A stretch of DNA of 41,911 bases from an uncultured Acidaminococcus sp. Lineage in GTDB: Bacteria; Bacillota; Negativicutes; Acidaminococcales; Acidaminococcaceae. This document shows, in pieces, positions 16,683-23,743 of this stretch. Position 1 is the first letter of the stretch, and every line of letters begins with the position of its first letter. A model generated the notes under the pieces. It had not been told where the DNA came from, searched no databases, and saw only the letters and a program-made list of their open reading frames with translations. The translations under genes were made by a program, and so were the position numbers. The stretch is from assembly GCA_905213155.1 (NCBI GenBank), contig CAJMHI010000012.1, positions 1 through 41,911 on the forward strand. Direction: 5' to 3'.

Positions 16683-17726
16683 TTATTTGTTTTTAAAGAT
16701 AGCATCAAATTCTTTGAGAACATTTGGGGCGTTTTCAGCCAGTTTGGCTAAATCGATATTGAGCGCACGTTTCCCGATTTCCTCGGCATTCTCACCTTTT
16801 TGGGTAACGTCTTTCCGGACGGATAACAGGTTGTTGGCAACCAAAACTTCCTGGCCTTCCTTGGAGAGGATGAAATCATACAGCAGTTTGCCATTCTTTT
16901 GGTTCTTGGCGCCTTTTACCAGTGCAATCGGGCTAAAGATCGAAACAATGTCTTTTTCCGGATATACGAACTCAATGGTGGAACCTTTGGATTTCAAGTT
17001 GTTGGTTACGTAGTCCAGGCACATACCGACTTTATAGGCACCGGCAGCGATCTGATTGTGGGTCGCCGTTGTTCCGGATTGTAATTCAGTCCCGTTTGCC
17101 TTTAATTTTTCAAAATAGGCTTTCCCATACTGGCTGCTTTCCATCAGTGCCCCAACAGCGTACTTGGTAGTGCCGGCAGTGCCAGGATCCGTCATAACAA
17201 TCTGGCCTTTCCATTTGGGATCCAGCAGATCGTTCCAGTTCTTAGGCGCTTCTTCTTTAGAGACCTTAGTAGTATTGTACGCAATCCCCATATTCATCAT
17301 ACGCGCACCGGTATAATATCCTTCCGGATCAATGAAGCTTTTATCAATGGCTGCCGCTTCCGGCGAAGCATATTTTTCGAGAATTCCCAGCTTTTTGAAT
17401 CCAATATAGTCGGCAGGATCGCCTACCCAGATGACATCCGCAGCTACCTGACCATTTTTAGCTTCAGTAGCGATCTTGGTAATAACCTTTCCGGTTCCAG
17501 CAAAGTAATAATCCAGCTTGATATTGGGATACTTTTTCTCAAAGGCTTGCTTGATTGCGTTCAGCTGGTCTTCCTGCATAGAAGAATACAACATAACAGT
17601 CCCCTCGCCGGACGACTGTTTGTTATCTTGTGGAGAGCCAGGAACTGCACCGCCCCCGCCACAGGCTGCAATACCTAGGGTAACCATACATAAGAGCCCT
17701 GCTGCAAATACTTTCTTTAATACCAT
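16683..17726 (-). CDS. ABC transporter extracellular solute-binding lipoprotein (Fbp-like)
   Basis: 347 residues. The signal peptide ends in the lipobox GIAACGGG, so it is membrane-anchored. The mature protein starts GEGTVMLYSSMQEDQLNAI, typical of family 1 binding proteins of the FbpA/AfuA/2-aminoethylphosphonate cluster, and contains AADVIWVGDPADYIGFKKLG and the KNWNDLLDPKWKGQIVMTDP hallmark. Relatives bind Fe(III), thiamine, phosphonates or polyamines. No decisive tyrosine pair for Fe(III) can be assigned with confidence here. The ATG at 17726 follows AAGGAGG; a longer in-frame extension to 17786 lacks a signal peptide start. It is the first gene of the operon and is followed by the partial terminator at 16599. 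Confidence 0.92.
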   Translation of the reverse strand: MVLKKVFAAGLLCMVTLGIAACGGGGAVPGSPQDNKQSSGEGTVMLYSSMQEDQLNAIKQAFEKKYPNIKLDYYFAGTGKVITKIATEAKNGQVAADVIWVGDPADYIGFKKLGILEKYASPEAAAIDKSFIDPEGYYTGARMMNMGIAYNTTKVSKEEAPKNWNDLLDPKWKGQIVMTDPGTAGTTKYAVGALMESSQYGKAYFEKLKANGTELQSGTTATHNQIAAGAYKVGMCLDYVTNNLKSKGSTIEFVYPEKDIVSIFSPIALVKGAKNQKNGKLLYDFILSKEGQEVLVANNLLSVRKDVTQKGENAEEIGKRALNIDLAKLAENAPNVLKEFDAIFKNK

Positions 17727-17811
17727 GTCCTTCGTCCTCCTTGTGTGGCAGTCTGCTTGCCGATTTTTGTTGCGATTGGATCGCATTTATACGGATACTT
17801 CTAACATCCCT

Positions 17812-17840
17812 ATTATACATGGTGGGGTGAAATTTTACAA
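17812..17840 (-). promoter_or_regulatory. Promoter of the ABC importer operon
   Basis: On the minus strand, -35 TTGTAA (17840-17835), a 17-bp spacer and a perfect -10 TATAAT (17817-17812) preceded by TG. The transcript would start near 17805, about 80 bases before the ATG. Confidence 0.65.
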
Positions 17841-17898
17841 TTATGACATTTTTACAGCACGTCTATTCATACTGGTACACAGATATGGAAGTAGTTCG

Positions 17899-17938
17899 CT
17901 ATAATTATCCACAATAAAAACACTGTGGATAATTGTAG
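17899..17938. repeat. Inverted repeat carrying two perfect DnaA-box sequences
   Basis: CTATAATTATCCACA (17899-17913) and TGTGGATAATTGTAG (17924-17938) are complementary at 14 of 15 positions, separated by ten bases. Each arm contains the consensus DnaA box TTATCCACA (17905-17913; complement at 17924-17932). It lies midway between the divergent promoters at 17812 and 17972. It may be a DnaA-binding or titration site, or simply a palindromic operator for an unrelated regulator. Confidence 0.6.
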
Positions 17939-17971
17939 TATAAGCTGTTTCCCTTTTAAAGGTTCGGACAA

Positions 17972-17977
17972 TATAAT
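17972..17977 (+). promoter_or_regulatory. -10 element of the orphan TRAP permease promoter
   Basis: A perfect TATAAT is preceded at 17 bp by TTCCCT (17949-17954), a poor -35, so activation is likely needed. About 80 bases of leader follow before the gene at 18061. Nothing else gene-like is seen in 17727-18060 beyond the two promoters and the inverted repeat. Confidence 0.5.
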
Positions 17978-18060
17978 GATGACAGATAAATCAAAATAAA
18001 GAAACAACGTTGGAGAAATGTTGGAAAACGTAAAATCCAATGGGAAGGGAGCGGTAGCAG

Positions 18061-19443
18061 ATGGGATTTATTGGTATTGGCATCATATCATTATTGCTTT
18101 ACATTATTGCCATTATTGTCCTGAATGTTCAACTGAAGCGGAAGATGGGGGAAGCCATGATGTGGGCTTCGCTCCTGTTGCTTATCATTGGGAGTATGTT
18201 TGGTGGGAAGAGTTTTGGAAAGTCTCTCACCAGCAGCTTCCACTACGCGGCAAAACAAGAGGTGGTGTTGGCCGGTATCGCCTTCGGCTTTATGGCGTAC
18301 ATCATGGATAAGACGGGCATCATTGACCGTTTGGTAAATATCCTGAACAGTTTATTGGGACGGCTGCCTGGCGGATCTGGCTATGTGGCAACGATTGGGT
18401 GTGCGCTGTTTGGCCTTGTGTCCGGGGTTGCTTCTGCCAGTACGGCGGCGATTGGGTCCGTAATGATCCCCTGGATGAAAGATACCGGGTGGAGTAAAGA
18501 ACGGGCTGCTGTAATCGTAGCTGGCAATGGTGGACTGGGAAATGTATTGCCACCGTCTTCTGTTATGCTACTCTTATTGGGGTACGGAAACGTATCCAGT
18601 GAACTGGATGGAGGTACGCTTTATTTTGGCCTATTGAGCGTGGGGGCTGTGGTGGTGGCGTATCGCCTTGCCCTGGTATGGTATTTTGCCCGCCAGGAAA
18701 AGATCCAGGCAGTGCCCTCTGATCAGATTTTACCAATTGGGGAAGCGTTAAAGCAAAATGGATCCAGCTTGCTGATCTTCCTGGGAGTACTGATTCCGCT
18801 GCTTTTGACTATGGGTCCTGTGGGCGACTTTGTAAAAGCGATGTGTGCGCCGGTAAAAGGATCGTTTAAATCTATTTCCTTGATTTTCTATATCCCTATT
18901 TTGATTACCTTCTTTGCGATTATTGAGGGGTGGAAAAATTTACCGCACTCCGTTCATGGGTGGATCGAATTAACAGACGGCTGTATTGGCCGGTTTGCGG
19001 ATTTAGGTGCACTGCTGTTTTTCGCCTTTGTGTCCTCAAAATTGCTGGCAGATTTGGGGCTGGGAAAAGAATTTACGGCCGTGTTTAATTATTTGAACGG
19101 ATATTCTCCCTTGATTGTGATGATCGGTGTCTGCATTGTGATTACCATGATGGTAGGCCCCTTTAATGCAACGGGGACAACCACTGCTTTGGGCGAAGCC
19201 AGTTATGCGGCACTGCGGTCTGTAGGGTTACCACCGGTTACCGCAGCGGTTTGCTTTATCAACCTGGTGTCCAACCAGAGCTGCATTCCGCCTAACTCGG
19301 CACCTATTTATATTGCCTGCGGTATTGCTGAGGTAGAGGAGCCGATCAAGCTATTCAAAGACCTGATTGTTTATTATGCGGTTCCGGAAGTGCTAATCGT
19401 GTTGTTAGTGATGTTTGGAGTAGTCCCTGTGCTGGGGGCCTAG
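18061..19443 (+). CDS. TRAP-type transporter large permease (DctM-like), orphan
   Basis: 460 residues, about 12 helices, slightly longer than usual DctM (about 425). The central FGLVSGVASASTAAIGSVMI plus PWMKDTGWSKERAAVIVAGN and LPPSSVMLLLLGYG correspond to the ISGSAVAxVSAVGxxMIP...IPPSxPxxxYG core also seen in the classical DctM at 36919. The second half has MVGPFNATGTTTALGEASYA. TRAP permeases import carboxylates using Na+ and a DctP binding protein. No DctP and no normal DctQ gene is next to it; only a 76-residue membrane protein follows (16 bp gap). It may use a binding protein encoded elsewhere or act alone. A GGGAAGGGAG ribosome site precedes the ATG. Confidence 0.75.
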   Translation: MGFIGIGIISLLLYIIAIIVLNVQLKRKMGEAMMWASLLLLIIGSMFGGKSFGKSLTSSFHYAAKQEVVLAGIAFGFMAYIMDKTGIIDRLVNILNSLLGRLPGGSGYVATIGCALFGLVSGVASASTAAIGSVMIPWMKDTGWSKERAAVIVAGNGGLGNVLPPSSVMLLLLGYGNVSSELDGGTLYFGLLSVGAVVVAYRLALVWYFARQEKIQAVPSDQILPIGEALKQNGSSLLIFLGVLIPLLLTMGPVGDFVKAMCAPVKGSFKSISLIFYIPILITFFAIIEGWKNLPHSVHGWIELTDGCIGRFADLGALLFFAFVSSKLLADLGLGKEFTAVFNYLNGYSPLIVMIGVCIVITMMVGPFNATGTTTALGEASYAALRSVGLPPVTAAVCFINLVSNQSCIPPNSAPIYIACGIAEVEEPIKLFKDLIVYYAVPEVLIVLLVMFGVVPVLGA

Positions 19444-19458
19444 AGGGGGTGCAAGGAT

Positions 19459-19689
19459 ATGAAACAATCTGCTTATGGATTTTTTAAGAAGCTCTTTAGT
19501 GTGACGATGCTTGCATTTATGGTTCTGGGCTTTATAATGATTCTGTTTCAGGTATTTGGGATCGTATCCCAGAATCCAAAACTTATACTATGGTCTAAAG
19601 ATACGTTCAAGAATCCTGCAATGTACATTTCCTGTATTACAGGTTTTGCCGGATATTTTGCTCACTATCTCAAACCAAAAGAGAAGTAA
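19459..19689 (+). CDS. Small two-helix membrane protein, partner of the TRAP-like permease
   Basis: 76 residues with two hydrophobic segments (LFSVTMLAFMVLGFIMILFQ and NPAMYISCITGFAGYFAHYL) and a basic tail HYLKPKEK. The position directly after a DctM-like permease is where a small DctQ-type subunit would be, but DctQ has four helices and about 160 residues, so this would be a half-size stand-in. No family is recognised with confidence. GAGGGGG precedes the ATG. The stop overlaps the start of the conserved motif of promoter B. Confidence 0.7.
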   Translation: MKQSAYGFFKKLFSVTMLAFMVLGFIMILFQVFGIVSQNPKLILWSKDTFKNPAMYISCITGFAGYFAHYLKPKEK

Positions 19690-19754
19690 CAAACTATTTT
19701 TGTAATGAACTTAAATTTTAACTGTTTTACTTTGTCGTAAAAAGGCGCTATTAT
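19689..19754 (+). promoter_or_regulatory. Shared-architecture promoter, copy B (RraA-like gene)
   Basis: The inverted repeat ACAAA-CTATT-TTTGT (19689-19703) is followed by GTTTTACTTTGT at 19724, -35 TTTACT (19726-19731), a 17-bp spacer and -10 TATTAT (19749-19754). All offsets are identical to copies A (5646) and C (22065). The copy also contains TTTTAC-N6-GTAAAA over the -35. Confidence 0.7.
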
Positions 19755-19841
19755 ACAATTGCGAAAAGGAAAAGACAGGAACCACAATTCCTGCCAAGGT
19801 GTGAAGCCCATAAAGGGAAAGTTTTGAAGGAGGAATTGCAA

Positions 19842-20543
19842 ATGTCTATTGGCAATCGTGTATTTTTGAAGAAACCGGAAGCACCGCAGGCTCTGCTGGA
19901 TGCATTCAGTGAAATCCCTGCCGCCAATATTTCTGATACCATGGGGCGTCTGGTGGGGATGCATCCCCGGATTAAACTCCAGAGCAACCCGGATAAACCG
20001 ATTACGGCTGCCCGTGCACTGACCATTAAAACCCGCAGCGGGGACAATCTGATGCTGCACCAGGCCCTGAACATGGCTAAACCTGGGGATGTGCTGGTTG
20101 TTTCTAACGATGGCGGGGAAGATTACCGCTCCCTCATCGGGGAAATTATGTTCACCTATCTGGAAGGAACGGGTGCTGCCGGCATCATCATTGATGGCCC
20201 TATCCGGGATATTGATGCAGTACGGCAAATGAAAATGCCGATTTATGCTACTGGCACCAATCCGGCCGGTCCCTACAAAGAAGGCCCCGGCGAAATCAAC
20301 GTACCTATTTCCTGCGGCGGCATCAGCGTAAACCCTGGCGATATTATTGTCATGGATTTAGACGGTGTTATTGTTATTCCCCTGAAGGAAGCGGAAACGG
20401 TATTGAAAAATGCCCAGGCTTTCAAGGAAAAAGACGAAAGCAAACTGAAACTGACCCAGGAAGGCCGTTCCAACCGGGATTGGGTGAAAGACCTGATTGC
20501 CAAGAAACAAGTGGAAATTATTGACGATTATTACAAATTCTAA
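19842..20543 (+). CDS. RraA-family protein (4-hydroxy-4-methyl-2-oxoglutarate aldolase-like)
   Basis: 233 residues of the RraA/HMG-CHA aldolase fold. Visible signatures: AANISDTMGR near the N terminus, GDVLVVSNDGGEDYRSLIGE (active-site Gly-rich strand and helix), GIIIDGPIRDIDAVR with the Arg-Asp pair that binds the keto acid and the divalent metal, then GGISVNPGDIIVMDLDGVIV. Aldolase members cleave 4-hydroxy-4-methyl- or 4-carboxy-4-hydroxy-2-oxo acids to pyruvate plus another keto acid; others decarboxylate oxaloacetate, and RraA itself inhibits RNase E. The metal and substrate residues favour an enzyme here. The ATG at 19842 follows GGAGGAATTGCAA. It is a single-gene unit with a terminator at 20563 and shares its promoter architecture with the amidohydrolase-Tct operon and gltS. 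Confidence 0.88.
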   Translation: MSIGNRVFLKKPEAPQALLDAFSEIPAANISDTMGRLVGMHPRIKLQSNPDKPITAARALTIKTRSGDNLMLHQALNMAKPGDVLVVSNDGGEDYRSLIGEIMFTYLEGTGAAGIIIDGPIRDIDAVRQMKMPIYATGTNPAGPYKEGPGEINVPISCGGISVNPGDIIVMDLDGVIVIPLKEAETVLKNAQAFKEKDESKLKLTQEGRSNRDWVKDLIAKKQVEIIDDYYKF

Positions 20544-20562
20544 GCCCTTCAAAACCTTTCTG

Positions 20563-20609
20563 AGAGGACCTGCTGTTAACCTAACTGTGTTGACAGCAGG
20601 TCCTCTTTG
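20563..20609 (+). terminator. Rho-independent terminator after the RraA-like gene
   Basis: AGAGGACCTGCTGT (20563-20576) pairs perfectly with ACAGCAGGTCCTCT (20593-20606), followed by TTTGTT. Confidence 0.85.
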
Positions 20610-20621
20610 TTATGAAAATCT

Positions 20622-20705
20622 GCCAAATTCATGAACAAAAAATAGCCAAATACATGAACGGAATATAGCCAAATACATGAACGGAAACTGGCCAAATACT
20701 TGAAT
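20622..20705 (+). repeat. Four direct repeats with exact 23-bp period upstream of the AAA ATPase
   Basis: The 15-bp core GCCAAATACATGAAC occurs at 20645-20659 and 20668-20682, with variants at 20622-20636 (one mismatch, GCCAAATTCATGAAC) and 20691-20705 (GCCAAATACTTGAAT). Starts are exactly 23 bp apart. Units are separated by eight variable bases. The block ends 48 bp before the ATPase start codon, so it overlaps or flanks its promoter and could be its operator. Confidence 0.85.
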
Positions 20706-20753
20706 CCCAGCTTTTGCCATGATATCCTTAGATTGGAAAGGAGGGATGGCGCG

Positions 20754-22025
20754 ATGCAGGAATATTTTCCACGCATTGCAGATGCATTGCTGCAACATCA
20801 TTTGGCATCTAAAGGCGCTGTTTTAATAGAAGGAGCCAAATGGTGCGGTAAAACCACTACGGCCAAACATATTGCCAAAAGCGTGATTGCCATGGATCAA
20901 CCTGAAATGACACGGCAGTACAGAGAGATGGCAGAAATAGAACCGCGTGCCCTATTGCAGGGGGAAGTTCCACATCTGATTGATGAGTGGCAACTGGCGC
21001 CCAACCTGTGGAATGCGGTTCGCTATGAAGTGGATGAACGGGATGCGTTTGGGCAATTTATACTGACTGGTTCTTCTGTACCACCGCAGCTGGATGCTTC
21101 AACCCATACGGGCATTGGCCGTATTGCCAGAATGCAAATGCGCCCTATGAGTCTGTATGAATCCAAAGATTCTTCCGGACAGGTCTCCCTAAGAGAACTC
21201 TTTCAAGGGAAGAATCCTCTGGGAACGGATACACACGACTTAGAAACCATTGCTTATCTGATCTGTCGGGGCGGCTGGCCGAGAGCTGTCGGACTGTCGG
21301 AAAAAATTGCTTTGCAGCAGGCGATAGACTATTATGATGTGGTGGTTTCTGACGATATTAGCCGGGTGGATGCAATTAAACGGAATCCGGAGCGGACAAA
21401 GCGGCTCCTGCGGTCATATGCGCGAAATGTGGCATCTCAGGCATCCCTGGAAACAATTCGTCAGGATGTCATAGGCAATGATACCAGCACATTCGACAGT
21501 AATACCTTATATTCTTACCTGGAAGCACTAAAGAAAATCTTTGTGATTGAAGATGTACCGGCCTGGAATCCTAATTTGCGATCGAAGGCGGCTATTCGCA
21601 GTACGGATACTCGGTATTTCAATGATCCTTCGATTGCGGCAGCTGCTTTAGGGATTGGTAAAGGGGATATTATGGGAGATCTGAATACCTTTGGGCTCTT
21701 GTTTGAGAATTTATGTATTCGGGATCTGCGGATTTATGGGGATACGTTGGATGGTAAGATTTACCATTATCGGGATAAAAATGACCTGGAGTGCGATGCG
21801 GTATTGCATTTACGTAATGGGCAGTATGGGCTAATTGAGATCAAATTGGGAGGAGATCGCCTGATTGACGAAGGGGCGGCTACCCTTTTGCAGCTTGCCT
21901 CTAAGCTGGATACCAGCAAAATGAAATCCCCCTCTTTTCTAATGGTACTCTGTGCCAAAGCCCCTTTTGCCTATCGGCGCAAAGATGGGGTAATGGTGGT
22001 TCCTATTGGGTGTTTGAAGCCCTAA
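20754..22025 (+). CDS. AAA-family ATPase with DUF4143 C-terminal domain
   Basis: 423 residues. Walker A GAKWCGKTTTA (about residues 27-37), Walker B-like HLIDEWQLAPNLWNAVR and sensor TGSS. A helical middle part with RLLRSYARN and SLETIRQDV leads to the DUF4143 region SYLEALKKIFVIEDVPAWNP, LRSKAAIRSTDTRYFNDPSI and LFENLCIRDL. The C terminus has LECDAVLHL...GLIEIKLGG, the E-x-K core of a PD-(D/E)xK nuclease-like fold. The physiological role of these widespread ATPases is unclear; suggestions range from DNA transactions to mobile-element functions. The ATG at 20754 follows GGAAAGGAGGG. It stands alone between metabolic units, is preceded by the 23-bp repeats, and no partner gene is adjacent, so it may be an independently acquired module. 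Confidence 0.88.
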   Translation: MQEYFPRIADALLQHHLASKGAVLIEGAKWCGKTTTAKHIAKSVIAMDQPEMTRQYREMAEIEPRALLQGEVPHLIDEWQLAPNLWNAVRYEVDERDAFGQFILTGSSVPPQLDASTHTGIGRIARMQMRPMSLYESKDSSGQVSLRELFQGKNPLGTDTHDLETIAYLICRGGWPRAVGLSEKIALQQAIDYYDVVVSDDISRVDAIKRNPERTKRLLRSYARNVASQASLETIRQDVIGNDTSTFDSNTLYSYLEALKKIFVIEDVPAWNPNLRSKAAIRSTDTRYFNDPSIAAAALGIGKGDIMGDLNTFGLLFENLCIRDLRIYGDTLDGKIYHYRDKNDLECDAVLHLRNGQYGLIEIKLGGDRLIDEGAATLLQLASKLDTSKMKSPSFLMVLCAKAPFAYRRKDGVMVVPIGCLKP

Positions 22026-22064
22026 AAGTTAGGTGTGCATATTTCCAGCATGGATAGGATGATC

Positions 22065-22130
22065 ACAAAAAATAATTGTCGACATCCATAATTTTAACTG
22101 TTTTACTTTGTCGTGGTAATGCCTTATCAT
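22065..22130 (+). promoter_or_regulatory. Shared-architecture promoter, copy C (gltS)
   Basis: A degenerate inverted repeat, ACAAAAAATAATTGT (22065-22079), is followed by GTTTTACTTTGT at 22100, -35 TTTACT (22102-22107), a 17-bp spacer and -10 TATCAT (22125-22130). Offsets equal those of copies A and B. Copies B and C are identical over 25 bases around the -35 and share ATACAATT after the -10. Confidence 0.7.
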
Positions 22131-22198
22131 ACAATTAAGAAAAAACGAAATTCAAACACAGGCTTTGGATAACTGGGAAAGAAGGACGGGGTGTAACC

Positions 22199-23524
22199 AT
22201 GACGATTCGTGCATTGCTGAATATGATGACCATGCTGAGCATGTTCATTCTCCTGGGCTTTTTTGTGCGGGAGTTTGTGAAGCCGCTACAGAAATTATTC
22301 CTGCCGGCATCGCTTATCGGCGGACTGATTATGCTGGGCGTGGGCCAGCAGGGATTGGGGCTTATTACCATTCCGAAAGTGATGGGGAGCATACCCGGTG
22401 TCTTGATTGATATCGTTATGGCTTCCCTGGTATTCGGAGTCAGCTTTAACCGGCAGCAGCTACATTCCTACTTGGATTATATCTGTCTGCCTATGCCGGC
22501 CTACGGCATGCAGATGGCGGTAGGCACACTGCTGGGGGCGTTCCTTGGAGAAATTTGGCCGGGCCTTCCGAAAGGCTGGGGCGTTCTGGGAGTATTCTCC
22601 TTCCACGGTGGTCATGGTACGGCCGCTGCGGCTGCGGCGTCTTTTGAAAAATTGGGGTATGAGGGTCATATGGCCGTTGCCATGGTGCTTTCTACAGTGG
22701 GGCTCATTGTGGCTATGACCGTGGGTATGGTGCTGGTTAATTACGGCGTGCGCAAAGGCTGGGGCACCTACGTAAAAGAACCTACCAAGCAACCGGATTA
22801 TTTTTACGGTGGGCCGCTGCCAGCGGATCAACGGAAATCTGTGGGGACCACGGTAACCACTTCCATCAGTATCAACCATCTGTGCCTGCAGTTTGCCTGG
22901 CTTATGGGCTCTGTATTCATCGGTCAGCAGCTGTTTGGTTTCTTGAATGCCACCTTCCCTGCGTTTAAGGCATTGCACCTGCCCAGCGTGCTTCACGGGG
23001 TTGTGGGCGGCGCAATTATGTGGCGGCTCATTGAACTGCTGCACCTGGAAAAATTTGTGGATCTGAAAACGGTGAATATGCTTTCCGGTTTCTTCCTGGA
23101 ACTGGTGGTATTTACGGCGATGGCTACCTTGAACCTGAAATTTGTGGGCGCCTATGCGGCACCGCTTGCGATTTACTGTGTTGTTCTGACGGCACTGACG
23201 GTGCCTCTGGTACTCTTCTGCGCCCGGAAGTTTGCCAAGGAGGAATGGTTTGAAAAAGCCTGCATGTGCTTTGGCGCAGCTACCGGTAATACCTCCACGG
23301 GTCTTGCCCTGGTGCGTTCCATCGATCCTAACTCTCAGTCCCATGCGGGAGACAGCCACGGGATTTATTCCACGCTGATGTCCTGGAAAGACGTTTTTGT
23401 GGGCCTCACACCGGTCTGGCTTTCTACTGGTGTTGGGCTTACGGCCGGAGTAGGGGCTGCCATCTTCTTTGCCTTCATGGCCATTGGTTTCATCTTCTTT
23501 AATACCCACCGTAAGTTATCCTAA
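22199..23524 (+). CDS. gltS: Sodium/glutamate symporter GltS
   Basis: 441 residues, about 10-12 helices, slightly longer than E. coli GltS (about 400). The two inverted-repeat pore loops are recognisable: GVLGVFSFHGGHGTAAAAAA in the first half and CMCFGAATGNTSTGLALVRS in the second. The protein takes up glutamate with Na+, fitting a glutamate-fermenting organism. A GGACGGGG ribosome site lies ahead of the ATG. It is a monocistronic unit bounded by promoter C and the terminator at 23537. Confidence 0.92.
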   Translation: MTIRALLNMMTMLSMFILLGFFVREFVKPLQKLFLPASLIGGLIMLGVGQQGLGLITIPKVMGSIPGVLIDIVMASLVFGVSFNRQQLHSYLDYICLPMPAYGMQMAVGTLLGAFLGEIWPGLPKGWGVLGVFSFHGGHGTAAAAAASFEKLGYEGHMAVAMVLSTVGLIVAMTVGMVLVNYGVRKGWGTYVKEPTKQPDYFYGGPLPADQRKSVGTTVTTSISINHLCLQFAWLMGSVFIGQQLFGFLNATFPAFKALHLPSVLHGVVGGAIMWRLIELLHLEKFVDLKTVNMLSGFFLELVVFTAMATLNLKFVGAYAAPLAIYCVVLTALTVPLVLFCARKFAKEEWFEKACMCFGAATGNTSTGLALVRSIDPNSQSHAGDSHGIYSTLMSWKDVFVGLTPVWLSTGVGLTAGVGAAIFFAFMAIGFIFFNTHRKLS

Positions 23525-23536
23525 ATCATTTTTTAC

Positions 23537-23575
23537 AAGGTCGTTGTACATTGTACAGCGGCCTTTTCTTTTTGC
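23537..23575 (+). terminator. Rho-independent terminator after gltS
   Basis: AAGGTCGTTGTACA (23537-23550) pairs with TGTACAGCGGCCTT (23552-23565) using two G-U pairs. The real loop opens within TGTACA. CTTTTTG follows. Confidence 0.75.
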
Positions 23576-23643
23576 GGAGTTGTACCAAAGTCAACAGAAA
23601 GCAATCTGCCCGTTAATTGCCATTGCTTTATTGCAGTAAATCG

Positions 23644-23672
23644 TTGACAAATAAAGAACGCTTTATTAAACT
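23644..23672 (+). promoter_or_regulatory. Promoter with an inverted repeat filling its spacer
   Basis: A consensus -35 TTGACA (23644-23649), 17-bp spacer and -10 TAAACT (23667-23672). The spacer holds AATAAAG-AACG-CTTTATT (23650-23667), a 7-bp-arm inverted repeat ideally placed for a repressor. A further CTTTATT half-site lies at 23626-23632. It drives the EIIC-like operon starting at 23744. Confidence 0.65.
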
Positions 23673-23743
23673 AAATTAAAATAGTATGCTATGCAAAAAT
23701 TGCTTTTTATTTTGCTGGGATAAGGGTAGAGGGAGTGTATGCA

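Noticed and set aside
17899..17938. Chromosomal or plasmid replication origin
   Set aside because: Only two DnaA boxes, no AT-rich unwinding element with more boxes, and no dnaA, dnaN or rep gene nearby.
20622..20705. CRISPR array
   Set aside because: The repeat core is only 15 bp, the gaps are 8 bp and partly similar, and no cas genes are present. The layout fits operator or iteron repeats.
22460..23509. A 349-codon minus-strand open frame opposite gltS
   Set aside because: It mirrors the GltS coding frame, is rich in His, Gln and Arg as expected for the complement of a hydrophobic protein, and has no family signature.
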